Origin: Siderastrea radians
Taxonomy: Eukaryota; Cnidaria; Anthozoa; Scleractinia; Rhizangiidae
Length of the DNA: 64,000 bases
Direction of reading: 5' to 3'
NCBI GenBank assembly: GCA_964017195.1
Contig: OZ024890.1
Span: forward strand, 16,663,201 to 16,727,200
Each line of letters starts with the position of its first letter. Position 1 is the stretch's first letter. This document shows positions 29,941-41,834 of this stretch, in pieces. Made by a program: the position numbers and the translations under genes. The notes under the pieces are model-generated. The model did not search any database, was not told the DNA's origin, and saw nothing but the letters and a program-made list of their open reading frames with translations.

Positions 29941-32535
29941 ATGTGTCGCAAAATCGGATGTACTTCAAACCGTAGCATTGAACGTACCGGGGTACACTGC
30001 TACTCTTGCCTTATACATATATACTTATCACCCAAGCATGCAGTGATTTCTGTAACTTTTCCCCCGCTCAGTTACCACAGTAACATAACTTATAATAAAA
30101 GTGTTCGCTATAAATTGAATAAAACTTCTGAGAAAACGCGAGGAAGGTAACACTAACACCTTGTCAACGTATACTAATGTCAATGTATACTATTATTTCC
30201 TACGTCACTGCATAAGTCGATCGTTCCTTGTGGGGGTACGGGGCTACGACGGTACGCTGTTCCTTCATTACTTAATTGATTGTAAATACTTTGTCATAAA
30301 TTCCTAAAGTGGTTTTTAGAGATGTTCTGAATGAAATCGCAATGCTAAAGCTACTATACCCGCACGAAACAGATTACGTTTACGCAGTGCTGCTTTAGCG
30401 GCTAAAAATGACTGCAGTGAGCACAACGGAAAGGTTGCACGAACGCTGTTTTCATTGCGGTAGAGCAGTGACAAAAAATGACTGCATGAGTGCTGCAGAA
30501 GCGACATTGGGAGCTGCTGGAACGCTGCAAGAGAGCTACTGCAAAATAGCAACATGAAGCTTTATGGTAGATTTAAGCAGCACATCACTATAACGTACAG
30601 AGAAACGTTGAGAAGATAAGACAAATACTGTACAAATGAACTAACGTACGGAGAAACGCTGAGAAGATAAGACAAACACTGTACAAACAAACTAACGTAC
30701 GGAGAAACGCTGAGAGACGTACGGAGAAACAAATACTGCACAAACGAAGAAACGTACGGAGAAACGTTGAGAAGATAAGACAGCCGGCAGATACTGTACA
30801 AACGAAATAACGTACAGAGAAACATTGAGAAAACAAGACAAATACTCTACAAACGAACTCAACGTACGGAGAAACGCTGAGAAGATAAGACAAACACTGT
30901 ACAAACAAACTAACGTACGGAGAAACGCTAAGAAGATGAGACAAATACTGCAGAAACGAAGAAACGTACGGAGAAACGTTGAGAAAATAAGACAAATACT
31001 GTACAAACGAACTAACGTACAGAGGAACGTTGAGAAGATAAGACAAATACGGTACAAACGACCTAACGTATGGAGAAACGTTGAGAAGATAGGACAAATA
31101 CTGTACAAACAACGAACTAACGTACGGAGAAACGCCGAGAAGATAAGACAATTACTGTACAAACGAACTAACGTACGGAGAAACGTTGAGAAGATAAGAC
31201 AAATACTGTACAAACGAGCTAACGTATGGAGAAACGTCGAGAAGATAAGACAAATACTGTACAAACGAACTAACGTACGGAGAAAAGCTGGGAAGATAAG
31301 ACAAATGCTGTAGAGAAACGTTGAGAAGATAAGACAAATACTGTACAAACGACCTAACCTACGGAGAAACGCGGAGGAGATAAGAAATACTGTACAAACG
31401 AACTAACGTACGGAGAAACATTGAGAAGATAAGACAAATATTGTACAAACGAGCTAACGTATGGAGAAACGTAGAGAAGATAAGACTAATACTGCACAAA
31501 CGAACTAACGTATGGAGAAACGTCGAGAAGATAAGACTAATGCTGTACAAATTAAACGAACTAACGTAGGAGAAACGTTGAGAAGATAAGACAAATACTG
31601 TACAAACGAAATAACGTACAGAGAAATGGTGAGAAAATAAGACAAATACTCTACCAACGAACTAGCGTACGGAAAAACGTTGAGAAGATAAGACAAACAC
31701 TGTACAAACAAACTAACGTACGGAGAAACGCTGAGAAGATAAGACAAATACTGTAGAAACGAAGAAACGTACGGAGAAACGTTGAGAAGATAGGACAAAT
31801 ACTGTAGAAACGAACTAACGTACGGAGAAACGCTGAGAAAATAAGACAAATACTGTACATAGTAACTAACAAAACAAGAGCGATTAATATAACAACAATA
31901 ATACATTGAGTGGGAATTAGTTGTACGATACGGAGAAACGTCGAGACAAGACTAATACCGTGCGAATTGACTAACGTACGGACAAACGTGAAAAAGACAA
32001 GACTAATAGTTCTGTACAGACAAACTGACGGAGAAACGTTGAGAAGATAAGACGAATACTGTACAAACGAACTAACGTATGGAGAAACGTTGAGAAGATA
32101 GCAGAGGACAACTACTGTACAAACGAACTAACGTACGGAGAAACGCTGAGAAGATAAGACAAATACTGTACAAACGAACTAACGTACGGAAAAACGTTGA
32201 AAAGATAAGACAAATACTGTTCAAACGAACTAACGTACGGAGAAACGTTGAAAAGATGAGACAAATACTGTACAAACGAACTAACGTACAGAGAAACGTG
32301 AAAAAGACAAGACTAATAGTTCTGTACAGAAAAACTGAAGTACGGAGAAACGTTGAGAAGAATAGACTAATATACTGTACAAACGAACTAACGCACCGAG
32401 AACGATTAATGTGACGACAGTAATATCGTGTGAACGTACTACGATATGGAGAAACATGAGACGAGACTAACATACCACACGAACGGACTAACGTACGACA
32501 ACACTAGTAGAGTACGAACTAACGTACAGAACTAG
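29803..32535 (+). repeat. Composite unit B: flank plus 51-bp satellite array 2
   Basis: The flank 29803-30590 repeats 28146-28890 almost base for base with small indels. The array 30592-32535 follows, longer and more irregular than array 1, with deletions inside units and an insertion around 31870-31920 (GAGCGATTAATATAACAACA). The last about 600 bp are strongly diverged. Confidence 0.75.
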
Positions 32536-34226
32536 ACAAACTTTGAGACAGTGCAGCTGTTAGGCAACGAAATTATCACATTTAACATGCAGTTAACAAA
32601 AAAGTTTGCCTTCAACATGACTAGTAACTGGGAGAATTCCACGAGCTAAAACTGAAAATTCACGAGTATTTGGCTAGTTGACCACCGCCAAGGTCGAGAG
32701 CTGGTTGAATTTTTAAAATTTTTTGTGTTGAGGCCCAGTCTGTGGGCATACACGAAGTTCTAACTCTGCTTAGCTTCACAATGCATCATTGAGCGATTTT
32801 CAAAGCACACTTGTATATTCGTTTCAATTCTATCTGAACAGTTTGTCTGAGGCTATGTATATGTGGAGTGTATTGCAGCTAAACAAAACATGTCGAGCTG
32901 TATCAGTTGTCATTTGAATATGGTTCGAAGCAAATCGAATTGCTGAACGAGATCTTTAAGGGAAAAAGCTGCGACGTTTTTCGTGTTCGGAGATCACGTC
33001 AGACCATATGGCAAAATTGGTCCGGCGGAAAACTTCGAAATTTGGTGGGACAACTGGGGTCTGATCATCGACTGTTACTTCCAGCACTGCTGCAGGGTGG
33101 TACATTAATCAGTATTCATACTTTTGATTGGCCTATTGTTAACCAGCCGTCGCCATAGCGACCGCCGGTTTATAAAATGGGCACGGTTTTGTTGTGATGG
33201 TCAATTGGCTTAACATACGAACAAAGTGCTGTAAAGCTTGTGGTACGGGTACTCAAGAGCGGTACTGTCTTATATAAGACGCATGCGCATATTAGTCTGC
33301 TGAATGTTACCTTCGTGTGTTCTTGTCTTTTAATTTACAGTATTTAAGATATGAACGGCGAAGGGTTGTTAAGTTTGGGGTTTTTTGTTTTTGTCTTGTA
33401 TAGCGCATGCGCAATTGAGTAAAGCAGCTAATAGGATTGAATGCGAAATTGGCTGTGTTGTCTGATCTAGTTAGTGGTTATGGTGAAAATTTTTTTAGCG
33501 CAGGAGTTTTTTTTATTGGGATTGACATTTTGAGGGATGTAAAAATGTGGGAGTCAGAAGGATTGGTGAATGTTCGGAGCATATCACGCTTCTGCGAATG
33601 TGATTTGCTTTGAAAGTTGCGTTTTGTATAGGAGCGGTGTAATATTGTGCTACGTGAGAGGCGGTTTCCCTTGGCGTTTTATGGGGGGGGGGAGGGGTTG
33701 GTTTGCGAAGTGGATTGTAAGGTTTCTGATTGGCTAACTTGTATTTCGCAGTGGACAAAAAGGACAGTTGCGTTTTGCCGGCGTGGGCTAGGAAGAGAAG
33801 GAATTGGTACCAGTATGATGATGCAATATTAGTGGATTGCACCATCAGTACATGATAGTTCTTGTGAACGGAGAGAGATGAGTGTTTATTTGAGGCGAGA
33901 AGTTGATACGAAGGAATCGTCATTAGTAAGGAGATCAATTAATAAGGGAGGTGTTACGAGTCTTTTTGCATTGAAAGAACGAAAATATCTGAATATTATC
34001 GACGGATTTGTGTGGTTTGCGTGTGGTGTTCGCTAAAGGCTACGAGCAGTCTCTCTTTCTGTTCAGACTAGTAAAGGAAAAGAAAAACAAGCGAGTGAGC
34101 GCGAAATCGATTGCGGCTCGACAGGCGCATTAGCTTTCAAAGACGTGGGCGACTTTCGTCCCCGCTCGCTTGTTTACTTTTGCACGGGGATTCCCGGGTT
34201 AGCAAACCGGATTTAAACATCACGTC
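32536..34226. other. No gene recognised
   Basis: Unique-looking AT-rich DNA between the satellite and the non-LTR element. One open frame at 32907-33158 (MSFEYGSKQIELLNEIFKGK..) has a protein-like composition but no family I know. TATATAAGACGCATGCGCAT at about 33272 is an isolated TATA-like string. Confidence 0.4.
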
Positions 34227-36132
34227 ATGAGATATGCGTCTGTTGGAAAATCAACCAATTCCAAAATAGAATCTTTGGCTGAAGAGAATAACTTCGACTT
34301 GAATAATAGCATCTTTACTCCTAGAATTTTTCCGACATCTGAGCAATTTACATTTCATTCTGTTGAATGTAAACAAGTCGAGGACATTATAAATGCAATG
34401 CCTTCTAATAACGCTCCTGGGATTGATAAAGTGCCAACTCGAGTCATTAAGGATTGCCTGCCGATTATATTCCCTTTTGTTACATCAATCATCAATGCTT
34501 CTCTTTCATCTTCAACATTCCCAGGGATCTGGAAAACAGCCGAAATGACACCTATTCCCAAACAAGGCAATCACGAACTTCCTAACAATAATAGACCAAT
34601 TTCGCTACTACCTGTGTTGTCAAAGGTCTGCGAAAGAGTCGCTTATAATCAGTTTGTCACCTATTTGACAACAAAGAAGAGGTTGACGACAAAACAAAAT
34701 GGAAGCAAAAAATGGCACTCTACTGAAACATCATTACTTCGCAAGACCGATGCATTTCTTAAGGGAATAGATAAAAAGAAATTAACTGCCTGTGTTCTCC
34801 TAGATATGAGCAAAGCGTTTGATAGTGTCGACCACCAAATACTGTTACGAAAACTACAAGACGTTGGCGCCTCAACTAGTGTGCTACAATGGTTTAACAG
34901 CTATCTCACAAATAGATATCAAGTTGTACGAATTCACTCCACTGTTTCCAATCCAATACCAATTGAATATGGAGTACCCCAGGGTAGCATCCTGGGCCCC
35001 TTGTTATTTAGTATATACGTTAATGATCTACCGGAAGCTCCACGGAATTGCTCTACTGAATGCTATGTAGATGATACCAAATTGTTTGTTTTTTTTCATT
35101 CACAAGACACCCGACGGATTGTTGAGGAGATGAACGAAGACCTCCTCGGTGTGCGCAACTGGTGCTTCAGAAATTGGCTATTACTAAATCCAGACAAGAC
35201 GAAATTAATTGTTTTCGGGAGCCGACAGATGACTTCGAAGCTCCATGATTTTCGTTTGTCTTTGTTGGGAAAAGACATCTCCCCTGTACAATTAGCCAAA
35301 GATCTCGGAGTGATTTTCGATTCGAACTTGACTTTTGATGATCATATTAAGACCACAGTATCGGAATGTATCGCACGCCTCGCGCAAATTAGCCGTGTCA
35401 AACATTGTCTTGACAGAACGTCGTTGTTAACCGTGATAAATGCCTTGGTTTTCAGTAAGTTGTATTACTGCTCGAACGTCTGGGCAAATACCACAGAGAA
35501 AAATATAAGGAAATTGCAGGCTGTGCAGAACTATGCATGTCGATTCGTTAGTGGCGCGAGAAAGTACGATCATGTAACTCCCCACTTAAAAAGCTTGTCT
35601 TGGTTACCCGTTAAGGACCAATTATACTATCGCCAAGCTATCATGGCTTTTAAATGCATTTCCGGACACGCCCCCAAATATCTGTCGTCACAATTCATTA
35701 CTCGCGAGCAAGTTACCAAGCGTACAACCAGGAGTGGCCAGAAGCTTGATATACCTCTTTTTAAAACAGCCTCAGGACAAAGAACATTTTATTACAGAAC
35801 TATTGGACTTTGGAACAATTTAGATCCCTTTTTAAAATCAAGCTGTTCAGTTCAAGTTTTTAAACGTATCTTAAAGAATAAGCTTTTAGACAATTTTGTA
35901 AATACTCCCTAAATTGTATTCATTTTTAGTATTTTGGCGACTACAAAGTTTAGATAATGTTGTAAATGTTTCTTAAATTTGATTAATTTTGATTGTATAG
36001 TTATTAGTAACTTAGTAATTTAAGTAATTGTTCCTGAAAAGCCCCATTGGGGAGGTAACAATAAAGTATGTATGTATGTATGTATGTATGTATGTATGTA
36101 TGTATGTATGTATGTATGTATGTATGTATGTA
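34200..36132 (+). mobile_element. 5'-truncated CR1/L2-type LINE with (GTAT)n tail
   Basis: It comprises the reverse-transcriptase frame, a short 3' UTR (GAAAAGCCCCATTGGGGAGG) and AATAAA running into (GTAT)n at 36066-36132. A tandem short repeat in place of a poly(A) tail is typical of CR1/L2-like LINEs. The left boundary is approximate. Confidence 0.7.
34227..35912 (+). CDS. Non-LTR retrotransposon reverse transcriptase (CR1/L2-type), 5'-truncated
   Basis: An uninterrupted 561-residue frame with the non-LTR reverse-transcriptase blocks in order: NAPGIDKVPTRVIKD, FPGIWKTAEMTPIPK, NNRPISLLPVLSKVCERV, CVLLDMSKAFDSVDH (catalytic Asp), GVPQGSILGPLLFSIYVNDL, ECYVDDTKL (YVDD catalytic pair), then NWLLLNPDKTKLIVFGS and a C-terminal thumb/connector with LQAVQNYACRFVSG. 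The enzyme copies its own RNA at a nicked target. No apurinic endonuclease domain is encoded upstream, so this is a 5'-truncated copy, and the first ATG is simply the first in the surviving frame. The block order and the microsatellite 3' tail fit the CR1/L2 group. The lack of stops suggests a fairly recent insertion. Confidence 0.85.
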   Translation: MRYASVGKSTNSKIESLAEENNFDLNNSIFTPRIFPTSEQFTFHSVECKQVEDIINAMPSNNAPGIDKVPTRVIKDCLPIIFPFVTSIINASLSSSTFPGIWKTAEMTPIPKQGNHELPNNNRPISLLPVLSKVCERVAYNQFVTYLTTKKRLTTKQNGSKKWHSTETSLLRKTDAFLKGIDKKKLTACVLLDMSKAFDSVDHQILLRKLQDVGASTSVLQWFNSYLTNRYQVVRIHSTVSNPIPIEYGVPQGSILGPLLFSIYVNDLPEAPRNCSTECYVDDTKLFVFFHSQDTRRIVEEMNEDLLGVRNWCFRNWLLLNPDKTKLIVFGSRQMTSKLHDFRLSLLGKDISPVQLAKDLGVIFDSNLTFDDHIKTTVSECIARLAQISRVKHCLDRTSLLTVINALVFSKLYYCSNVWANTTEKNIRKLQAVQNYACRFVSGARKYDHVTPHLKSLSWLPVKDQLYYRQAIMAFKCISGHAPKYLSSQFITREQVTKRTTRSGQKLDIPLFKTASGQRTFYYRTIGLWNNLDPFLKSSCSVQVFKRILKNKLLDNFVNTP

Positions 36133-36136
36133 TATG

Positions 36137-37045
36137 CGTTGACGTGCCCCATACTCTGACGATCTGCTCGAGATGGTGTTTATCAAGCGTTATATTTTGA
36201 TTCTACTGCTATGTTCACTGTTTGTATTTATGGTCTAGGCACAACAGTAAATACTTCGTCGTCCCTGTGTGAGCATTCTCAGTTGTGGACGAATTCATAT
36301 CGACATTCAACGTTTGAGTGAATTTGCGTTTTTCAGCACAAATAAAAGCGATAAGAAAGATAAGCTGAGTCATCAGAGTTTAAACATTACGTCATCCAGT
36401 AACGCTATAGTCAAAATATTGTGCCACACAATCACACTTTTCGTCACGCCGGTTCGTATAAATAGAGGATCACGCTAACATTTGTGAATCCTAGGGGTGG
36501 GGAGGGTCAGAATGGCCGGTTAAAATGCACAATGGGCTTTCTTGTTTTCATAAAGGACAGGTTTTTTTTTAGAACCCGGTCTATTACTTAAAAAAAATTG
36601 AAGCACGCCGTTTCAGGACCCGACCCGGTCATCCCCACAAATAATAACCGGTCCCTAACGTGTCCCAAACTCTGACGATCTGGTCGAGTTCGTGTTTATC
36701 AAGCATCTACTGCTATGCTCGCTGTTTGTATTCACGGTCTAGGAAAAACAGTAAATTTTTCGTCGTCTCTGTGTAAGCATTCTCAGTTGTGGGCGACTGA
36801 TTTATAGCGACATGCAACGTTTGAGTTGAATTTGCATTTTCAGCAGAATAAATAAAAGCGATAAACAAAGATAAGCTGAGTCTTCACAGTTTAAACATTA
36901 CGTCATCCAGTAACGCTATAGTCAAAACATTGTGTCACACAGTCACACTTTTCGACACGCCGGTTGGTATAAATACGGGATCGCGCTAACATTTGTTAAA
37001 CCTGGGGGGTGGGGTGGGTCAGAACGGCCGGTGAAAATGCCCATT
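36137..37045. repeat. Direct duplication of about 350-390 bp
   Basis: 36140-36520 (ACTCTGACGATCTG.TCGAG, GTTTATCAAGC.., TTTAAACATTACGTCATCCA, GGTATAAATA.GGATC) is repeated at 36665-37045 with substitutions and small indels. The first copy starts immediately after the LINE tail. Each copy contains a TATAAATA-like string. No coding region recognised. Confidence 0.65.
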
Positions 37046-37719
37046 GGGCTGTCTTGTTCGTTTCTGAAAAACCAAACGCCTTCAATTCTTTCTTCGATGG
37101 AAGCTTCGCGCTAGCGATTTCGCTCCACGTGCAAGTTATTTTGAAGAGCACTTACTGATGCAAACTGAGCACGTTTTTCAAAACTTTTACGAAAACTGTA
37201 AGGAATACGAAGAATCCCTCAATTAATTAAGCTTAAAAAGCTATTTCGGTGCAAATTTACAATAATACGTGTAATTTACTCCACCGTAGACTCGTAGAAG
37301 TGCTAGAACATTTCCCAGAAAGTCCGCAGCTCGAACAGTCTTTGGACTGAGATGGAAGATTTTCCTTCGCTGTGACAAAACGGCACTTCGTCCTCGAAAG
37401 ATGTTTTCTTCACTCTAAAAGCTCTAAATTTCATCGCTTAACTTGTCGAGTGTTTCTTAGAGCTTCTTTTTTTGATTTTTAAGTTTTAAAAGGTAATCCT
37501 TCGTTCTGAGAGTGAGCTATTGCCATTTTGAAAATTCACGCGTAAAGAGCACGGCAGCCATTTTGAATGAATTTGTGATCTTCTCGGAGAGTGACAAGAA
37601 GTCTTTCCTTCTAGCGTTCAAATATATGCGCAGTAGGTGAATTCTGATTGGTTGAACGTTCCCCAAAACAACTAGGACAAAAGGGGACTAAAGAAGCCTT
37701 TCTAGGAGAGGCTTATTAA

Positions 37720-37930
37720 GGGCCAAAGCTCATTCAAGCGAACAGCCAATAATCCGACGAGATTTGACAAGCCTTGATAGTTAAATGACAGGACATTGAA
37801 ACATTGCAAAACCAATATGTTCACAGGTTGAAGCCCGAAAATAAAAAAATAAAAATAAAGCTGTACTCTGGAATGACCTTTCGAGCTCGGATTCACAGAA
37901 CAGATCCCCAAATTTAGTTTTAGTGTAAAA
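37720..37930. repeat. Dispersed repeat shared with about 6530-6740
   Basis: TCATTCAAGC.AACAGCCAAT, AAGCCTTGA.AGTTAA and GAATGACCTTTCGA(G/A)CT occur in the same order and orientation at both sites over roughly 190 bp. Family unknown. Confidence 0.5.
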
Positions 37931-38194
37931 ATAGTGTAGTATTCAAAAATTTCAGAAGTGGCCTTGTTACTTCAAATAATGGCTTTTACAAGAAATAATA
38001 TTGTATTTTTAGTTAAATCATATACTCGAGATTAACAGCTGGAAAAAATGAGTTGCGTTCTTTTATTGCCACAAACTCAAATGTGCACTACCCAGTAGCA
38101 TATAGCTTTTACAATTAACGTTGTCGGATAAACGTTTACGCCTACGCGACAATTCCGAAGGGTAATATGGGATCTTTATGCTTAAGTTCACCAA

Positions 38195-38800
38195 AACCAT
38201 TGTACACACGTTCGTTTGTACAATATTTGTCTTATCTTCTCGACGTTTCTCCGTACGTTAGTTCGTTTGTAGAGTATTTGTCTTATCTTCTCAGCGTTTC
38301 TCCGTATATTAGTTCGTTTGTACAGTATTTGTCTTGTCTCCTCAGCGTTTCTCCGTACGTTAGTTAGTTTGTACAGTATTTGTCTTATATTCTCAACGTT
38401 TCTCTGTACGTTAGTTCGTTTGTACAGTATACGCATTTGTCTTGTCTTCTCAGGTTATCTCCGTACGCTAGTTCGTTTTTACAGTATTTGTCTGATCTTT
38501 TCAACGTTTCTCCGTACGTTAGTTCGTTTGTACAGTATTTGTCTTGTCTTCTCAGAGTTTCTCCGTTCGTTAGTTCGTTTGTACAGTATTTGTCTTATCT
38601 TCTCAACGTTTCTCTGTACGTTAGTTAGTTTCTACAGTATTTGTCCTATCGTCTCAACGTTTCGCTGTACGTTAGTTCGTTTGTACAGTATTTGTCTTGT
38701 CTCCTCAGCTTTTCTCCGTACATTATTTAGTTTGTACAGTATTTGTCTTATCTTCTCAACGTTTCTCTATACGTTAGTTCGTTTGTACAGTATTTGTCTT
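38195..38800 (-). repeat. 51-bp satellite array 3 (inverted)
   Basis: The same 51-bp unit as arrays 1 and 2, but in reverse orientation, about 12 copies. On its right side (38806-39010) it is joined directly to the flank sequence seen at 27440-27620. The 240 bp that normally separate array and flank are missing. Confidence 0.85.
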
Positions 38801-39095
38801 TGTCATCCAGAACATCTCTAAAAACCACTCTAAGAATTTAAGACAAAGTATTTACAATCAATTAAGTAATGAAGGAACAGCGTACCTTCGTAGCCCCGTA
38901 CCCTCGCAAGGAACGATCGACTTATGCAGTGAAGTAGGAAATAATAGCAGCTGAGCGTGGCAGCGCCGCATCCCCACACAGTAAGAGCGACAAGTTATAG
39001 CAGCGTACCATGAAGATGAAATTATTGAACCATATTAAAGACCATGGAAAGGAAACTATTGGGACCTAAACCAGATAACAGAGAAATAGCTGGGA

Positions 39096-39700
39096 CATGA
39101 AAATCCCACTACAGGGAAAACATTGGGACATGAAAATCACATTACAGGGAAAACATTGGGACATGAAAATCACATTACAGGGAGAATATTGGGACATGAA
39201 AATCCCATTACAGGGACAATATTGGGACATGAAAATCCCATTAATACTAGGTAGGTACTTAATAAAGTACCTAATAAAGTACCTACCTACCTACCCCTAC
39301 CCTACCTACCCCATTATAGGGGAAACATTGGGACATGAAAATCTCCTAATGGAAAATATTAGGACATGAAAATCCCATTATAGGGGAAATACTGGGACAT
39401 TAAAATCCCATTATAGGGGAAATAATGGGACGTTAAAATCTCATTATAGGGTAAATATTGGGACATTAAAATCCCATTATAGGGGAAATATTGGGACATG
39501 AAAATCCCATTACAGAAAATATTGGGACATGAAAATCCCATCATAGGGAAAATATTAGGACATGGAAATCCCGTCATAGGGAAAATATTGAGACATGAAA
39601 ATCCCATTATAGGGGGAGAATTGGGACATGAAAATCCCATCATAGGGAAAATATTGGGACAAAAAAATCTTGTTAAGGGGAAATATTGGGAAATTCCTGT
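39096..39700. repeat. 33-bp minisatellite
   Basis: The unit reads ATTGGGACATGAAAATCCCA, TTATAGGGGAAAT (33 bp). There are about 16-18 copies, interrupted at 39246-39312 by a TACC-rich palindromic stretch (AAAGTACCTAATAAAGTACC). The period is a multiple of three, which explains the MKIPLQGKHWD-type frame. Confidence 0.85.
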
Positions 39701-39705
39701 CCCAT

Positions 39706-40797
39706 TAGTGGGTTTGGTAGCATTTTCCCATATTCACGGCGGGGCCAAACCACCCCCCAAATGGGTCATTTAGACTAATTTTGCTTCTTTTTCATATTTC
39801 TTTTCCAAACTTGGCAAAAAACCTTGGGTTGTCGCCCAATTTATTTTAAGTATGAGAATGACTTAAAAAACCAAATTGTGACGTCATAATGGCTGACGTC
39901 ACAAAACGAGTTAACTGAAAATTTCAAATTTGAAATAAAAAGTTATGTCATCTGAAAGAACTTGGCAAGGGGAGTAAAATGCTGAAAACCGTACCTCGCT
40001 AAGACAAACGTATCTTGAGTTATGGCAATTTAAAGACATTTAAAGTGTCCCCCCCGGAACCATACTTTTCTTCTAAAAACAACCCTGTTGATCTATTTTG
40101 TACAGTTTTTTTCCATGCAAGCTAATAATCTGGTAAAATGGACTTCTTGTTGTTCCAAAAAATCGTATCATTTTAGATTTTAAGTTTTCGGCTTGAAAAC
40201 GATAATATTAGCAAGAGCATAATTGATCACGTGACACTTAATTACGTCACAAAACTGGTTTGGGGGCTCTAGCTCTGGCAGGAAAAAAATTTTCCGAGTT
40301 TTTCTTTTTCATTTAGCTTCCGTCATTTAAGACATCTTATCTGCAACTTAAATGGTGTCGTTGACGCAACAAAACAACACTTAAATTCAAACGTATTACA
40401 CAAGGGGGGGACCCTATTTTGAGACTGTGAAATTTTCAAAATCTAAAATGCCATATCTCATCCATTATTTATCACATCGACAAACGGTTTTCAGCATTCA
40501 GCTCCTCTTGACGTGTTCTTTCTAAAACACCAGAAAAAAAATTAAGAAATTCTAAAATTTTATTTTAGAGAATAATATGACGTCACCAATTATGACGTCA
40601 TAATTTGACATTTGGCATCACCATTCATGTCAAATTGTTTGGCACAAAGACCCATATCAAATTACCAAGTTTGGTAAAGAAATGATGAAAAGTAACAAAA
40701 TTATTAAAAATTAACCAAAAAACGGGACATTTCATGACCCATTTGGGGGGTGGTTTGGCCCCACCGTGTTGGGAAATTCCCAAGTGAAACCCACTGA
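39706..40797. mobile_element. 1.1-kb non-autonomous TIR element
   Basis: AGTGGGTTT and CACGGCGGGGCCAAACCACC, CCCCAAATGGGTCAT at 39707-39770 are mirrored by ATGACCCATTTGGGGGGTGG...AAACCCACT ending near 40797. The inverted repeats are about 60 bp. The interior is non-coding with several TGACGTCA words. It abuts the 33-bp minisatellite. The target duplication was not resolved. Confidence 0.65.
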
Positions 40798-41027
40798 GAA
40801 CCCAGAAATAACCCTTTTTATTCACAGATTGGGAATCTTAAAAAGTTTCCTGTGAGTGCAGGTTGTGCAATTCAGTTGTAACTTGAGATAAGAGTTGTGA
40901 CGTCACAATTTCAAAATTGCAAAAACATTTTCACCCCCGCCGCAAACCCGGGATTAAATAGTTAGGGTTTGCGCAGCCTCGTTGCCAAAGTCTCACTCTG
41001 GGGCAAGGACAAGAGGATGACGTTTAC

Positions 41028-41652
41028 GCTGTTCCAAAGCACTTCAATTTTCCCAGTGTGTGGTAACCTTGCTCGGTGCTATCGCCAGTATCCCCAAACC
41101 TGAGCTGTTTGACTGGAAGATGTGATTTGTCAGTGAGAAGACCGCTGTCTTCACGCCATACATTGTCATTCGCAACACAGTTACAAGCATCAGCGGGGTT
41201 TGCACATGAGTTGGTCATCCCGCATGCGCACATACTACTGCCAGGGGATGCTCCACCCTAGTACATCATCTTAGTTGAATCACGTGACACCCACCACCCG
41301 TATGGATTACATGAGAGAAACAAAACCGAGGCATAACACTCATATTTGATAAACTGCTCGCAGTGTGAGGAGACTGTGGTGAGACTCGCCAGCTGAGACA
41401 GACTCGCTCCCGTGTAGTTAATGTCACGTTTGTAGCTACCTGGCTCTTCGTACCCATCCACCAATGTTCTGTTTTCACTGTCGTGATTAATAACTGTCAC
41501 GCCGACTCCATTCTTGTCATTCATGTCACAAGTGACGTCAAACGGTAGCAGGCCTCCTTCACCATCTGGATCAATGACGTAATTCCCACTCTCCGCTGTA
41601 AAGTTCTGCTTCTTCAAATCACTACAAGACTTCGGCACTATGGACCGTTTTC
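41028..41652 (-). pseudogene. Fibrinogen-like (CNTNAP-type) domain exon, copy 1, with a nonsense codon
   Basis: It encodes PKSCSDLKKQNFTAESGNYV, CDMNDKNGVGVTVINHDSEN, CEQFIKYEC, WWVSRDSTKMMY, then a TAG (41258-41260) where the other four copies have TGG in YWGGA. It continues in the same frame through CACGMTNSC, WREDSGLLTDKSHLP and LRFGDTG to KLKCFGTA and a stop. The usual GTGAGT donor at the end is also changed. The exon begins after AAACAG in phase 1 like its paralogues. One nonsense codon and the lost donor make it a probable pseudogene, otherwise well preserved. Confidence 0.7.
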
Positions 41653-41834
41653 CTGTTTAAAAGGACACGAAAACAAGACTTGACATGTTGACTTGTTATA
41701 CTTTACCATCTTTATTTGCATTGCATCACATCTGCAATAAGAATCAAAGCGCCCTTTTGGCGACGTTCGTGTCTAATGGATGTCTAGACGTGTCTGGACG
41801 TCGTGTGTGTGGACGTGTCTGGACGTCGTGTCTG

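Noticed and set aside
28875..31350. Long open frames (up to 299 residues) on both strands
   Set aside because: They run along the 51-bp satellite and consist only of 17-residue repeats; the period explains the open frames. Kept as a question in findings, not as genes.
32907..33158. 83-residue + strand open frame
   Set aside because: Protein-like composition but no recognisable family or splice structure; not enough support for a gene call.
36004..36186. Open frame of repeated HTYI residues
   Set aside because: It translates the (GTAT)n tail of the LINE.
39097..39369. MKIPLQGKHWD-repeat open frame
   Set aside because: Product of the 33-bp minisatellite, whose period is a multiple of three.
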